The translations under genes and the position numbers were made by a program. A DNA stretch of 64,000 nucleotides from Anaerolineae bacterium (lineage in GTDB: Bacteria; Chloroflexota; Anaerolineae; Anaerolineales; Villigracilaceae): assembly GCA_021324435.1 (NCBI GenBank), contig JAJPIZ010000010.1, positions 1 through 64,000 on the forward strand, in the 5' to 3' direction. The notes under the pieces are model-generated. The model had not been told where the DNA came from. It did no database searches and saw only the letters and a list, made by a program, of their open reading frames with translations. Shown here piece by piece: positions 52,650 through 61,378 of this stretch (positions are counted from its first letter, which is position 1; the number at the start of each line of letters is the position of its first letter).

Positions 52650-54130
52650 GATTGATCCGCTCTTTTTGGAATTGGCTGGGGGCGTTCTTCCATAGCATCC
52701 GTTTCCGCCTGACCATGTGGTTTGTGCTGATCCTGGCCATCGTGCTGACTGTCTTCAGTGCATTTATTTATCTTGCGCAGGCTCGTGATCTCCGTTACGA
52801 CGCGGCTCGCGCGATGCAAGATAAGTTTGGTCGGCTTCAGGCTTATTTTCACAGCCCCGAATGGCAAAACTCCAATCTCGCCCCATCCGATGTTCCAAAT
52901 ACCGAAGCGCCGCTTCAGCAAAATGACCTGCTTATCCTGACCGACCCCGGCGGACATGTCGTGCAAAACTGGGGAAATGAATTGCAAAATCCGGGGCCGC
53001 TGATTGCCGCGCTCCTTGAAACTCGAAATCAACCGCCGCATGAATTGACCGTCTATCAGCAGAGCGTCACGGTCACTGATGATGACCATAATCGAACAAC
53101 GGGCGATTATCTTTTTATCATCTCTTCGGTTCTGCGCGGCGACACGTTGATCGGCTATTTGATCATTGGCAGTCCTTCGCAATTGAACGATCAGCTCGCC
53201 CGTTTGATGGCCTCGTTAGTATTTGGCAGTTTAGGCATGCTGGCGATTGCGTTCTTCGGCGGTCTGTGGCTGGCCGACCGCGCCATGCGCCCCGTTCAAA
53301 CGATCGCGCGCACGGCGCAAATCATCAGCGAGAGCGATCTGAATCGCCGCATCCACATGAAAGGACGCGATGAACTTGCTGAATTGGCAGGCACATTCGA
53401 TGACATGCTCTCGCGCCTGCAAGCCGCCTTTGATCGCCAGCGCCGCTTCGTGGCCGACGCAAGTCATGAACTTCGTACGCCTCTCACCATTATGAATCTC
53501 GAGGTGAGCCGCATACTTTCGGGACATCGTTCGTCGGGCGAATACCAACACGCATTGCAAATTGTCAATGCAGAAGGCAAACGGATGACCCGCCTCGTCA
53601 ACGACCTTATGACGTTAGCGCGCATGGATGCAGGTCAGACCATCTTACAGTTTGAGAACCTGGATTTGAGCGACGTGACCGTTGAGGCAGTCGAGCGCAT
53701 GTCGGCGCTCGCTGAAGAACAAAAGGTCCAGATCGAGATGCGTGACTTGCCCGAACTGCATGTGCACGGCGACCGTCAATATCTCATTCAAATGGTCAGC
53801 AACCTGATTGAGAACGCCATCAAATATGGCGGACCGAATCAAACTGTGCAGATTCAAACCGGCAGGACGCAGGACAAAGCCACGCTTCGCGTCTCGGACA
53901 CCGGGCCGGGTATCCCGCCCGAACATTTGCCACATCTGTTTGATCGCTTCTATCGCGTCGACCAGGCACGGACTCGCCATTCTGACGAAGGCCCCTCCTT
54001 CCCCGACGGCAGCGGCCTCGGTCTTTCCATCGTAGCATGGATTGTTCAATCGCACGGCGGTGAGATTCATGTGGAGAGCAAAGTCAACGAGGGCACGACA
54101 TTTGAGGTGACTCTCCCACTTGCAAAATGA
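52646..54130 (+). CDS. Sensor histidine kinase (HAMP, HisKA, HATPase)
   Basis: 494 residues. Two membrane helices bound an extracytoplasmic sensor region (about residues 40-185). Then come HAMP, the H-box VADASHELRTPLTIMN, the N-box SNLIENAIKYG, the G1 box VSDTGPGIPPEHL and the G2 box GSGLGLSIV. It phosphorylates the response regulator encoded by the overlapping upstream gene. The sensed signal is unknown; the sensor region shows no family that I recognise. Confidence 0.95.
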   Translation: MRLIRSFWNWLGAFFHSIRFRLTMWFVLILAIVLTVFSAFIYLAQARDLRYDAARAMQDKFGRLQAYFHSPEWQNSNLAPSDVPNTEAPLQQNDLLILTDPGGHVVQNWGNELQNPGPLIAALLETRNQPPHELTVYQQSVTVTDDDHNRTTGDYLFIISSVLRGDTLIGYLIIGSPSQLNDQLARLMASLVFGSLGMLAIAFFGGLWLADRAMRPVQTIARTAQIISESDLNRRIHMKGRDELAELAGTFDDMLSRLQAAFDRQRRFVADASHELRTPLTIMNLEVSRILSGHRSSGEYQHALQIVNAEGKRMTRLVNDLMTLARMDAGQTILQFENLDLSDVTVEAVERMSALAEEQKVQIEMRDLPELHVHGDRQYLIQMVSNLIENAIKYGGPNQTVQIQTGRTQDKATLRVSDTGPGIPPEHLPHLFDRFYRVDQARTRHSDEGPSFPDGSGLGLSIVAWIVQSHGGEIHVESKVNEGTTFEVTLPLAK

Positions 54131-54134
54131 CCTC

Positions 54135-54162
54135 TTGACTTTTAGAACTATTGTTCTATAAT
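54135..54162 (+). promoter_or_regulatory. Promoter with SOS (LexA) box of the radical-SAM gene
   Basis: TTGACT (54135-54140) and TATAAT (54157-54162) are 16 bases apart. Between them lies the palindrome TAGAAC-TATT-GTTCTA (54143-54158), which contains GAAC-N4-GTTC, the Bacillus-type LexA-box consensus. Binding here would block RNA polymerase. The transcript would start at or next to the GTG at 54169. Confidence 0.72.
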
Positions 54163-54168
54163 TCAGGC

Positions 54169-55332
54169 GTGGATTCTTTTATCCGCTTGCAGATGTTGAC
54201 CGACCAAATGGAATTGGAGCCGGCAGAAGAGCATCGCGAGAATCACGCCGCATCGCCGCCCGCCTGCTTCACGCCCAAGCAACGTGACGCGGTCTATGTG
54301 CACCCTGCTCAACTCCCAAACGGGAAGACCGTCAAACTCCTCAAGACCCTGCTTTCATCCGCCTGTGAACGCGATTGCTTTTATTGTCCGTTCCGCGCAG
54401 GACGCGACTTTCGCCGCGCGACGTTCAAGCCCGACGAGTTTGCCAATCTCTTCATTCAATTGAATCAGGCAAAGATCGCGGAAGGAATTTTCTTGAGTTC
54501 AGGCATCGCCGGCGGCGGAATTCGAACTCAGGATAAACTTTTAGACGCCGCCGAGATTCTTAGACGCAAGCTTGGATTCCGCGGTTACATCCATCTCAAG
54601 ATCATGCCCGGCGCGGAAAAGGCACAGGTGGAACGCGCCATGCAATTGGCCGACCGCGTCTCGGTGAATTTGGAGGCGCCGAACACAGAAAGGTTGGCAA
54701 GGCTTGCTCCACACAAGCAATTCCTCGAGGAGTTACTTCGCCCCCTGAGGTGGGTCGAGGAAATCAGGAGAAACCAGCCAGCTTACAAGGGCTGGAACGG
54801 TCGCTGGCCTTCAACGGTTACGCAATTTGTCGCAGGCGGCGCGGATGAAAGCGATCTTGAATTATTGACAACCACAGCCTGGCTTAATAAAAACGTGCGA
54901 CTTAGCCGCGCATACTTCTCGGCTTTTCATCCGATTCGCGATACACCGCTTGAGAACAAAGCCGCGACAGATCCGCTTCGCGAACATCGCTTGTATCAGG
55001 CGTCTTTTTTGTTGCGTGATTACGGCTTTGAACTGGAAGACCTCCCTTTCGCGGACAACGGTTTTCTCCCCCTCCCCATTGACCCGAAACAGGCGTGGGC
55101 GCAGATGAATCTCGCAGAACGGCCCGTGGAAATTAATCGGGCAGAGAAACGCGAATTGCTGCGAATCCCGGGTATCGGTCCGAAAGGAGCCGAAGCGATT
55201 CTCAAAGCGCGCCGAACGGGAAAATTGCGCGACCTCTCTTCGCTTCGGAAACTGGGCATCCTCGCGGATCGCGCCGCGCCGTTTGTCTTACTGGATGGAA
55301 AGCGCGCAGTACAACAACTCAGTTTATTTTAG
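54169..55332 (+). CDS. Putative DNA-repair radical SAM protein with helix-hairpin-helix
   Basis: 387 residues from GTG 54169; a TTG at 54151 lies inside the promoter and is rejected. The radical-SAM cysteines are in CERDCFYCPFRAGRD (C-x3-C-x2-C). A C-terminal helix-hairpin-helix (LLRIPGIGPKGAEAILKAR) suggests DNA binding. It matches the family annotated as DNA modification/repair radical SAM protein, usually paired with a uracil-DNA-glycosylase-like gene, which is absent here. The SOS box supports a DNA-damage role. It overlaps the convergent patatin gene by 14 bases. Confidence 0.88.
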   Translation: MDSFIRLQMLTDQMELEPAEEHRENHAASPPACFTPKQRDAVYVHPAQLPNGKTVKLLKTLLSSACERDCFYCPFRAGRDFRRATFKPDEFANLFIQLNQAKIAEGIFLSSGIAGGGIRTQDKLLDAAEILRRKLGFRGYIHLKIMPGAEKAQVERAMQLADRVSVNLEAPNTERLARLAPHKQFLEELLRPLRWVEEIRRNQPAYKGWNGRWPSTVTQFVAGGADESDLELLTTTAWLNKNVRLSRAYFSAFHPIRDTPLENKAATDPLREHRLYQASFLLRDYGFELEDLPFADNGFLPLPIDPKQAWAQMNLAERPVEINRAEKRELLRIPGIGPKGAEAILKARRTGKLRDLSSLRKLGILADRAAPFVLLDGKRAVQQLSLF

Positions 55333-58177
55333 AAACGCTTGTTTGAGCGCCCAAAGCAGGGCTTTGGCTGCCAGTTTGAACATGATCAGACTTTGATTCC
55401 TGCCTCAACAAAAGACCGCGGAAGATCGAGTAGCCGAAACTGTTTTGCAGGAAGGCATGGAGAATCCCAAAAAACACGCGCCCAAGCCGCGCCAGAGATT
55501 TGACGGGGTTTGGATATTGATCGGAAAGTCCATCCAGCAATTTGCCCATCACATTTGCGGCGCGTGAACTGACTTTCAATGTTGGCTTAGGCGGGAAGTT
55601 TAGGTTGACACGATAATTCCTCTTGAAATCCTCCAACAAGTCTTCAGGGCCTTTTGCCGGAGACTGCCAATCTTCTTCGAGAATCGCCAATTGCGCCTCG
55701 CGGATCAGTTGGGCGCGAAAAATCTCATCTTCGTCGTCTGGCAAAATGGCCTTGAGCAAACACTCTGCCGCATCCAGCCGCCCCCACAACATGTCGTTCT
55801 CGCGCCATGCGCGCACAAAGAACGCGCCGAAACTTCCGAGTTTTGTTCCCGCCAGTTTTTTGCGACTCCTTGCTGGACCTAAAATATCGGTTGCATCTTC
55901 CGGGCTGATGCGTAGCACTTCGACGATGTCCGATTCGCCGACCGAAGTGCCATAGAAAATTGGGAAGGTCAACATGTCATAATATTCGAAACGCTCAAAA
56001 TAATATTTCAGACAGTTCTGCACACGACGCAGGACCTCGGTGGAAAGCTTTGGATCTTGCCCGATTTTGGGCTGACCCTCAAAGGCCTCTTTGACATGCC
56101 TCAACGATCGGCTAAACGATTGCCGCAGGTATCCTTTATGTGCAGGCGCTTTTTCCCGGGCGGCCAGCGACAGGGTCAACTCCTCGATCTCGGAAAGAAC
56201 GGAACAAAGTGCGTCTTGACTAGAGGGTGCCTCTTCATTATTTTCTGAAACGCCGGCCAATTGTCCAAGCACGCTGTAATGGCCGTCCGGGTTCAGCCGC
56301 TGATTAAGTTGCTCGATCTTCCCTGCATATCGCTTCATTCTGTTCGATGGTTTTCGAGAGCGCAAATCACGGCCCACCCAGCGAATCTCAACATAGGCGT
56401 CGTTGATTTTCCGTTTGACGTGTTCCAGCGCCGACCGATAAGCGGCTTTTTCTTCATCGGTCTTTATTTTCCACGTTTCGCCGCTGAGGCGAACAATTCG
56501 CTGCGCTTGTGACTCTTGATAACCCGTCTTCTGGCGAAGCTTCTTTTTTGCAAAGGACGGAATGGTTGCCAGGGAATCCAAGTCTGCCAACAAAGTATCA
56601 ATCAAATCCTGCATGAAGCGGATGCGGCGCATCCGCCAACGCGAATCCAGGCGGAAGAGAATGTCGTTCTCCGATCTCCGCAAACCGGTCCTTCTGCAGG
56701 AAGGTTTTTTATCATTTGGGTTGGTCGCATAGAACTCGCGCCTCCAGGCTTGCAACAGAACAAGCAATTGCTTTTTTTGCTCGCTGTTCTCGTCCCAGCC
56801 CATGGCGCGGCTGAAAGCGGAGGCGAGATCGTCGAGCACGGATTCGACCCGAAGCTGGTGGTAGGCAGGATAGCTTGGACCATACTGCTTTACAGTTTGT
56901 TCATCCAGAAATTTGCTGGCCCACTGGGAGCCTTTCAACTGCCAGGACTTGACTTTCAAGGCGAACGGTGAAAGATAGTCAATTTGCTCCATGATTCGAT
57001 TCGTGCGCCTGATCACCTCGTTGCGATCAGCGATGGCCTGAAGATCACCGCGAATCGTTTCGTAGCGCGGCAGGGTCAACAAGGCGGCGGTGACATTTTC
57101 CAGAGCATCCGGCCGCGTCGAAACCGATCTTGGATTCTCTTTTTCCTCAGGATGTTCGGGAGCCGGATCAATATAAATCAACTTGCGATCCACAGGCAGG
57201 TCCGCGCGGCGGCGCAAGAGAGTTTCGGTGGCATAACTGAACGGTTTGTTATCCAGATACCCCCCATCGCCGAACGACCGGAGCTGAAAATCCCCACCGG
57301 GTCTCTGATAATCTTTGTAAAAGCGGGACCATTGATCAGGATCATAGCGATAACCCCTCTGGAAAGGCTTGGAGCTCAGAACGGCTTGGACATCGTCGAG
57401 CCGCATCGGCTCAAAAGCAAACGGAAAAGACGAGGTCGAGCGCGCCGCGAATGCCAGGAAAGGATCGTTCGCGCCGATAAAATCATTCCAATAGACTCGG
57501 TCGTTTTTGTTCGTCTCGGCGCTGCCGACAGATTTCGCCGTCGAATAACGAAAGTGGAAAACATTTCGATAGCGATATTCGTATGTGTTTGCTCCGACAA
57601 TCTTGAGCGGCAGCGCCAAACCGTCAATGTCAGTGGCGGTTACGAAAAGATCGAGTTCGTTTGCGTAAGGAGAGAGCCTATCTTTTTCCGATGGATTTTG
57701 ATTTCCCATCCCGCGCAATGCATTCAACAATTCGTAATACATTCGCTGGCTGTTCAAAAGTGACGATGGCTTATCGGCAACTCTCAATCCCGGCATGCCT
57801 CGAATGGATTGTTCATCGTTCACCAGCAAAGCAATATCGCCCTGCTCCTTCCAAAGTCTCTGCAACGCGGTGATTTCCTGGTCATTGGCAAGCGCCTTTG
57901 CCAGATACACCGCATTGATGCCGCCGGCAGACGTGCCGGACAGGATGTCAACCACAAATTTGGCCTTCAAGTATTCGCCAAGTTTTCGATAAACAGCCTC
58001 AACGCCTCTCACTCTCTTGTGATGATACCGGCCCGCATCATTGACTCTGCGCGCTGTGGCGCGGACAAGATGATAAAGTTCCTGCGAAACGCCATGAATG
58101 TAGATCGCCAGTGATACGCCCCCATACATGACCACTGCGAATCGAACTTCCTTCTCGAGCGGTAAAGCGGTATCCAT
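55319..58177 (-). CDS. Large patatin-like phospholipase-family protein
   Basis: 952 residues from the ATG at 58177, with GGAGGAAGA before it. The patatin core has the oxyanion glycines in YGGVSLAIYIHGV, nucleophile GTSAGG and the Asp of the dyad in DGGYLDNKPF. A long C-terminal region (after about residue 400) is rich in charged helices and ends with a hydrophobic, amphipathic stretch; it resembles the DUF3376/patatin-related family. It probably hydrolyses membrane lipids or acyl esters. No nucleotide cyclase or other defence partner is adjacent. Confidence 0.88.
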   Translation of the reverse strand: MDTALPLEKEVRFAVVMYGGVSLAIYIHGVSQELYHLVRATARRVNDAGRYHHKRVRGVEAVYRKLGEYLKAKFVVDILSGTSAGGINAVYLAKALANDQEITALQRLWKEQGDIALLVNDEQSIRGMPGLRVADKPSSLLNSQRMYYELLNALRGMGNQNPSEKDRLSPYANELDLFVTATDIDGLALPLKIVGANTYEYRYRNVFHFRYSTAKSVGSAETNKNDRVYWNDFIGANDPFLAFAARSTSSFPFAFEPMRLDDVQAVLSSKPFQRGYRYDPDQWSRFYKDYQRPGGDFQLRSFGDGGYLDNKPFSYATETLLRRRADLPVDRKLIYIDPAPEHPEEKENPRSVSTRPDALENVTAALLTLPRYETIRGDLQAIADRNEVIRRTNRIMEQIDYLSPFALKVKSWQLKGSQWASKFLDEQTVKQYGPSYPAYHQLRVESVLDDLASAFSRAMGWDENSEQKKQLLVLLQAWRREFYATNPNDKKPSCRRTGLRRSENDILFRLDSRWRMRRIRFMQDLIDTLLADLDSLATIPSFAKKKLRQKTGYQESQAQRIVRLSGETWKIKTDEEKAAYRSALEHVKRKINDAYVEIRWVGRDLRSRKPSNRMKRYAGKIEQLNQRLNPDGHYSVLGQLAGVSENNEEAPSSQDALCSVLSEIEELTLSLAAREKAPAHKGYLRQSFSRSLRHVKEAFEGQPKIGQDPKLSTEVLRRVQNCLKYYFERFEYYDMLTFPIFYGTSVGESDIVEVLRISPEDATDILGPARSRKKLAGTKLGSFGAFFVRAWRENDMLWGRLDAAECLLKAILPDDEDEIFRAQLIREAQLAILEEDWQSPAKGPEDLLEDFKRNYRVNLNFPPKPTLKVSSRAANVMGKLLDGLSDQYPNPVKSLARLGRVFFGILHAFLQNSFGYSIFRGLLLRQESKSDHVQTGSQSPALGAQTSVSKIN

Positions 58178-58341
58178 TCTTCCTCCGTACGCGAACGATG
58201 CAATTGATTTCATTCATTGTACAAAAGTCGAAATTGAAATTCAATGAGCAAAATTAAGAAATGGATGAAGCAGGCAATGGATGGCGTTCGAATATTTTAA
58301 GATTAAATGAGGGTAAATAACCTTGCCATTCAACGCATAAC

Positions 58342-58360
58342 GTTATATATTACATATAAC
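58342..58360. promoter_or_regulatory. AT-rich inverted repeat upstream of the SET gene
   Basis: GTTATAT (58342-58348) and ATATAAC (58354-58360) flank ATTAC, about 30 bases before the SET-domain start. It could be an operator or simply AT-rich promoter sequence. The gap 58214-58391 holds no gene. Confidence 0.45.
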
Positions 58361-58391
58361 TTGATTGAGTTAATGAGAGGAGCACTGTCAA

Positions 58392-58925
58392 ATGACAATC
58401 ACTATTCCTTCAACGCTCACAATACGCACGCAAAATAAATTTAGAAGTCTCGTAACAAAGCAGGCCTACAAGGCGGGCGAGATCATCTGCCCCATCCCGA
58501 CCGAATCAATGTCGAATAAGCCAACGATGTACACGGTGCAGATTGGACGCACGAAACACGTGGAAGTAAAAGAACTCGCTTCCATGAATCATTCGTGCAA
58601 TCCAAATACCATTTTAGATACCACGCGCATGTTGGTCTTCGCCACGCGTGACATCGCCGTGGGTGAAGAATTAACGTTCTTCTATCCCTCCACAGAATGG
58701 GAAATGAGCGCGCCGTTCATTTGCTTGTGCGGAGCGCCCAACTGCATTCATGTGGTGGCCGGCGCGCGCTTTCTTCCGCTTTCCACCCTCGAGAACTATT
58801 ATCTCAATCGCCACATTCGCGAAGAGATGATCGAACTCCTCAACAACACTGAATACCTGCTTACCAATATGGAGCGCGATCACATCCACGCGCAGATTTC
58901 AAAGCGCAATCCATCCGCTTCGTAA
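58392..58925 (+). CDS. SET-domain protein (lysine methyltransferase fold)
   Basis: 177 residues. The SET core motifs are present: MNHSCNPNT (N-H-S-C), GEELTFFY in place of the usual GEELTxDY, and a post-SET-like Cys group CLCGAPNC. The change of Asp-Tyr to Phe-Tyr keeps the catalytic Tyr. SET enzymes methylate lysine in proteins; bacterial substrates are mostly unknown. GAGAGGAG precedes the start. It overlaps the convergent LuxR gene by 27 bases. Confidence 0.9.
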   Translation: MTITIPSTLTIRTQNKFRSLVTKQAYKAGEIICPIPTESMSNKPTMYTVQIGRTKHVEVKELASMNHSCNPNTILDTTRMLVFATRDIAVGEELTFFYPSTEWEMSAPFICLCGAPNCIHVVAGARFLPLSTLENYYLNRHIREEMIELLNNTEYLLTNMERDHIHAQISKRNPSAS

Positions 58926-59498
58926 GCCTTCGCGCACGGCCTCGGTCCGGTTCGTCACGTTCAGCTTGGCGTAAATGGACGAAACGTGAAACTTGACCGT
59001 GTGCTCGCTGATGCCCAATTCAGCGGCGATTTGTTTGTTCGCCAATCCTTTTGCAAGCAAGCCCAGTACTTCGGCTTCGCGGTCTGTCAACGGCCCCCGA
59101 GCCGAAGTTTCTTCTTCGGATGGGAATAATAACGAGGGCATTCCGACGATCAATCCCTCAGATAACCCCCGAATGGCGGCGATCAATTCTTCAGCGGATG
59201 AATCCAACGGTAGGATTCCCCAGGCCTGATAAGAAGCACGCCTCTGCGCGCGGACGTTGAGCGGGTCGTCGCTCAAAAACAGAATCGCGGCCCGTGAGGT
59301 CGCGTCCGCCAAAGCGTCCGGGAAAGAAGCGACCGAAGCCGACGTTGTGATCACAACGTCGGCTTCGGTTTTGTGCACCAGCGAATTGCTCCACTCGTTG
59401 CTCTCATCAATCACTTCGATTTCATCATCAGATGAAAGCAGGGAACGCAGGCCTGCACGCAACGCGGGCGATGGAGCAATCAGCAGGACTCGGATCAA
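58899..59498 (-). CDS. LuxR/NarL-type regulator with degenerate receiver
   Basis: 199 residues. The C-terminal LuxR helix-turn-helix is intact (LTDREAEVLGLLAKGLANKQIAAELGISEHTV). The N-terminal domain has the receiver length and pattern, but the acidic pair is AP (LLIAPSPAL) and the phospho-acceptor Asp is Thr (DVVITTSAS). It therefore cannot be phosphorylated in the usual way. It starts one base after the protease stop, so both are on one mRNA. Confidence 0.9.
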   Translation of the reverse strand: MIRVLLIAPSPALRAGLRSLLSSDDEIEVIDESNEWSNSLVHKTEADVVITTSASVASFPDALADATSRAAILFLSDDPLNVRAQRRASYQAWGILPLDSSAEELIAAIRGLSEGLIVGMPSLLFPSEEETSARGPLTDREAEVLGLLAKGLANKQIAAELGISEHTVKFHVSSIYAKLNVTNRTEAVREGLRSGWIAL

Positions 59499-59499
59499 T

Positions 59500-60396
59500 T
59501 TACTTCCTCTCCCCTACCTTCACGCTGACCGTTTCCGGCCTGCCGCCGCGCAGGACTTCGATCGCGACGGATTTGCCAACGGTATCGCTGTTCAACGTCG
59601 CGAAAAGATCATCCGGGTCGCCAACGGGTTGACTGCCCACCGCGACCAAAATATCACCGACCAGCAAGCCGCCTTGCTCTGCCGGGCCTTTTTCTTCCAG
59701 CCACAAAACAAGCAAGCCATGTTCCTGATCGCGCTTCAAAGCCTTGCGCGCTGACTCGGGAATCTCAACCGGTTGTGTGCGGACGCCCAAATAGCCGCGT
59801 TTGACCGTCCCGTGTTTATCGAGCGCGTCTGCAATGCGCCACGCGAATTTGACCGGGATGGTCAACGCCGCGCCGCGCGCCAAGCCCGATGTATTGAGTC
59901 CAAGCACTTCACCTTCAGTGTTGATCAATGGCCCGCCGGAAAAACCGGGATAGGAGGTAGTCTCGGTTTGAATGTATTCATCGAGCAATCCGCCGCGGCC
60001 TGTGCGCGCCGGCCCATTGATCGCAGTGACGATTCCCCACGAGGCTTGCACGCCCGCGTGGCTTGGGCGACCAAGCGCGAGCACAAGCTGGCCGATTTTC
60101 GCGACAGACTCGGCAACTTTGGCGGGCGTGAGGGCCTTTTCGGCGAGGCGCAAAAGTGCAAGGTCCGAGCCGGGGTCGCGGCCTGCAATAGTGACGGGGT
60201 AATTTTTTCCATCCGCAGTGGCGATGTTCAGGTTTTCTTCGCGCGTGACGACGTGATCCGCCGTCAGCACGAGATCGGCCGCGTAGGCGATTCCGCTTGC
60301 GGGGTAGCGCCGACGCGCATCCACCAGCACGGTCCCCGCGCCGCCCTTTTCAACTGCGGCAGTCAGTCCATTCGAGAAATCAGAAAGTGCGCTCAT
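59500..60396 (-). CDS. HtrA-like trypsin/PDZ protease without signal peptide
   Basis: 298 residues. The trypsin-like domain has His in LTADHVV, Asp in GSDLALLRL and Ser in PGFSGGPLI, so the triad is complete; the usual GNSGGP reads GFSGGP. One C-terminal PDZ domain follows (GPAEQGGLLVGDILVAVG). There is no signal peptide or membrane anchor, unlike DegP/HtrA, so it is probably cytoplasmic. It is co-transcribed with the phosphorylation-deficient LuxR regulator. Confidence 0.9.
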   Translation of the reverse strand: MSALSDFSNGLTAAVEKGGAGTVLVDARRRYPASGIAYAADLVLTADHVVTREENLNIATADGKNYPVTIAGRDPGSDLALLRLAEKALTPAKVAESVAKIGQLVLALGRPSHAGVQASWGIVTAINGPARTGRGGLLDEYIQTETTSYPGFSGGPLINTEGEVLGLNTSGLARGAALTIPVKFAWRIADALDKHGTVKRGYLGVRTQPVEIPESARKALKRDQEHGLLVLWLEEKGPAEQGGLLVGDILVAVGSQPVGDPDDLFATLNSDTVGKSVAIEVLRGGRPETVSVKVGERK

Positions 60397-60522
60397 CGAA
60401 ACTCCTTTTGCATCATATCATGGGTTGAAATGCAATCAGAGTGTAGCGCACACGCCGTTAATAGACATCAGATATTGGGACAGGACGCGACCTGCTCGTT
60501 TGTCCAGGGTCAATGTGTATAA

Positions 60523-60555
60523 AAAATTCCGAAGTCGCAGTGACTTCGGAATTTT
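60523..60555. terminator. Terminator at the end of the 60555-60968 gene
   Basis: AAAATTCCGAAGTC (60523-60536) and GACTTCGGAATTTT (60542-60555) form a perfect 14-bp stem with a GCAGT-type loop, overlapping the stop codon of the leftward gene. Confidence 0.88.
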
Positions 60556-60968
60556 TATTTTGTATTGAGCAGTTTGAAGGCTCCAACCCAGGGTTTTCCG
60601 AGCCGGTGATTTTCGCTCACTTGAACCTTGCTGAACTTCTGCGCCACTTGCGCGGAGAGCATCGCAACCGTCGCCCAATCGTTCGATAAAACCGCGGTGC
60701 GCATTTTTTCCGAGAGCGGATTCGCCCACGCCCATTCCATGCGGAACTTGTCGGCTTTGACCCAATAGCCGCGTTTCTCCCAGGCGGCGACGCTGGAGTC
60801 TATTCCTTCAGCGATGGTTTTCAATGCAATGGAAACAAAAGCGGCCAGGTCGCGGGCTTCGGTTCCGGTATCTTTTTGGCGCGCCAGTTCGCGCACCGCG
60901 AGGACAATGGCTTTGGTAAGTTGAGTGCGTTGTTTGCCGACAGAATCAACATTGATGACGCGGGACAT
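60555..60968 (-). CDS. Conserved-looking protein of unknown function
   Basis: 137 residues, predicted helical and soluble, beginning MSRVINVDSVGKQRTQLTKA. Features are a Trp/Arg-rich middle (AAWEKRGYWVKADKFRMEW) and no known motif. The composition is typical of native genes. TATAAT at 60977-60982 (minus) lies 8 bases before the ATG. It is divergent from the CRISPR-linked genes and faces the palindrome at 61011-61033. Confidence 0.7.
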   Translation of the reverse strand: MSRVINVDSVGKQRTQLTKAIVLAVRELARQKDTGTEARDLAAFVSIALKTIAEGIDSSVAAWEKRGYWVKADKFRMEWAWANPLSEKMRTAVLSNDWATVAMLSAQVAQKFSKVQVSENHRLGKPWVGAFKLLNTK

Positions 60969-61010
60969 AGGGCAGGATTATATCAAAAAGCAAATGCTTC
61001 CTTTCGCCGA

Positions 61011-61033
61011 CATGTTGCAGTACCTGCAACATG
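61011..61033. promoter_or_regulatory. Perfect palindrome before the CRISPR-linked regulator
   Basis: CATGTTGCAG (61011-61020) and CTGCAACATG (61024-61033) are exact reverse complements around TAC. It lies between the divergent 60555 gene and the small winged-helix gene. The 9-base half-site ATGTTGCAG recurs at 61312-61320. Confidence 0.7.
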
Positions 61034-61049
61034 CCTCCCCTAAAGTTAA

Positions 61050-61307
<258 letters not shown>

Positions 61308-61311
61308 GAAA

Positions 61312-61320
61312 ATGTTGCAG
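61312..61320. promoter_or_regulatory. Half-site repeat before the regulator-Cas3 gene
   Basis: ATGTTGCAG repeats one arm of the palindrome at 61011-61033, placed 59 bases before the ATG at 61379. A looser copy (TGTTGCGG) is at about 61363. Confidence 0.55.
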
Positions 61321-61378
61321 AATTCGCGAAAGTATTGTGCTATTCTACCTGTAACTTAAATCTGTTGCGGAGTTTGCT

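Noticed and set aside
55319-58177. Patatin-like protein as a CBASS effector
   Set aside because: No CD-NTase, ubiquitin-like or HORMA/TRIP13 partner lies next to it; a general lipid hydrolase is as likely.
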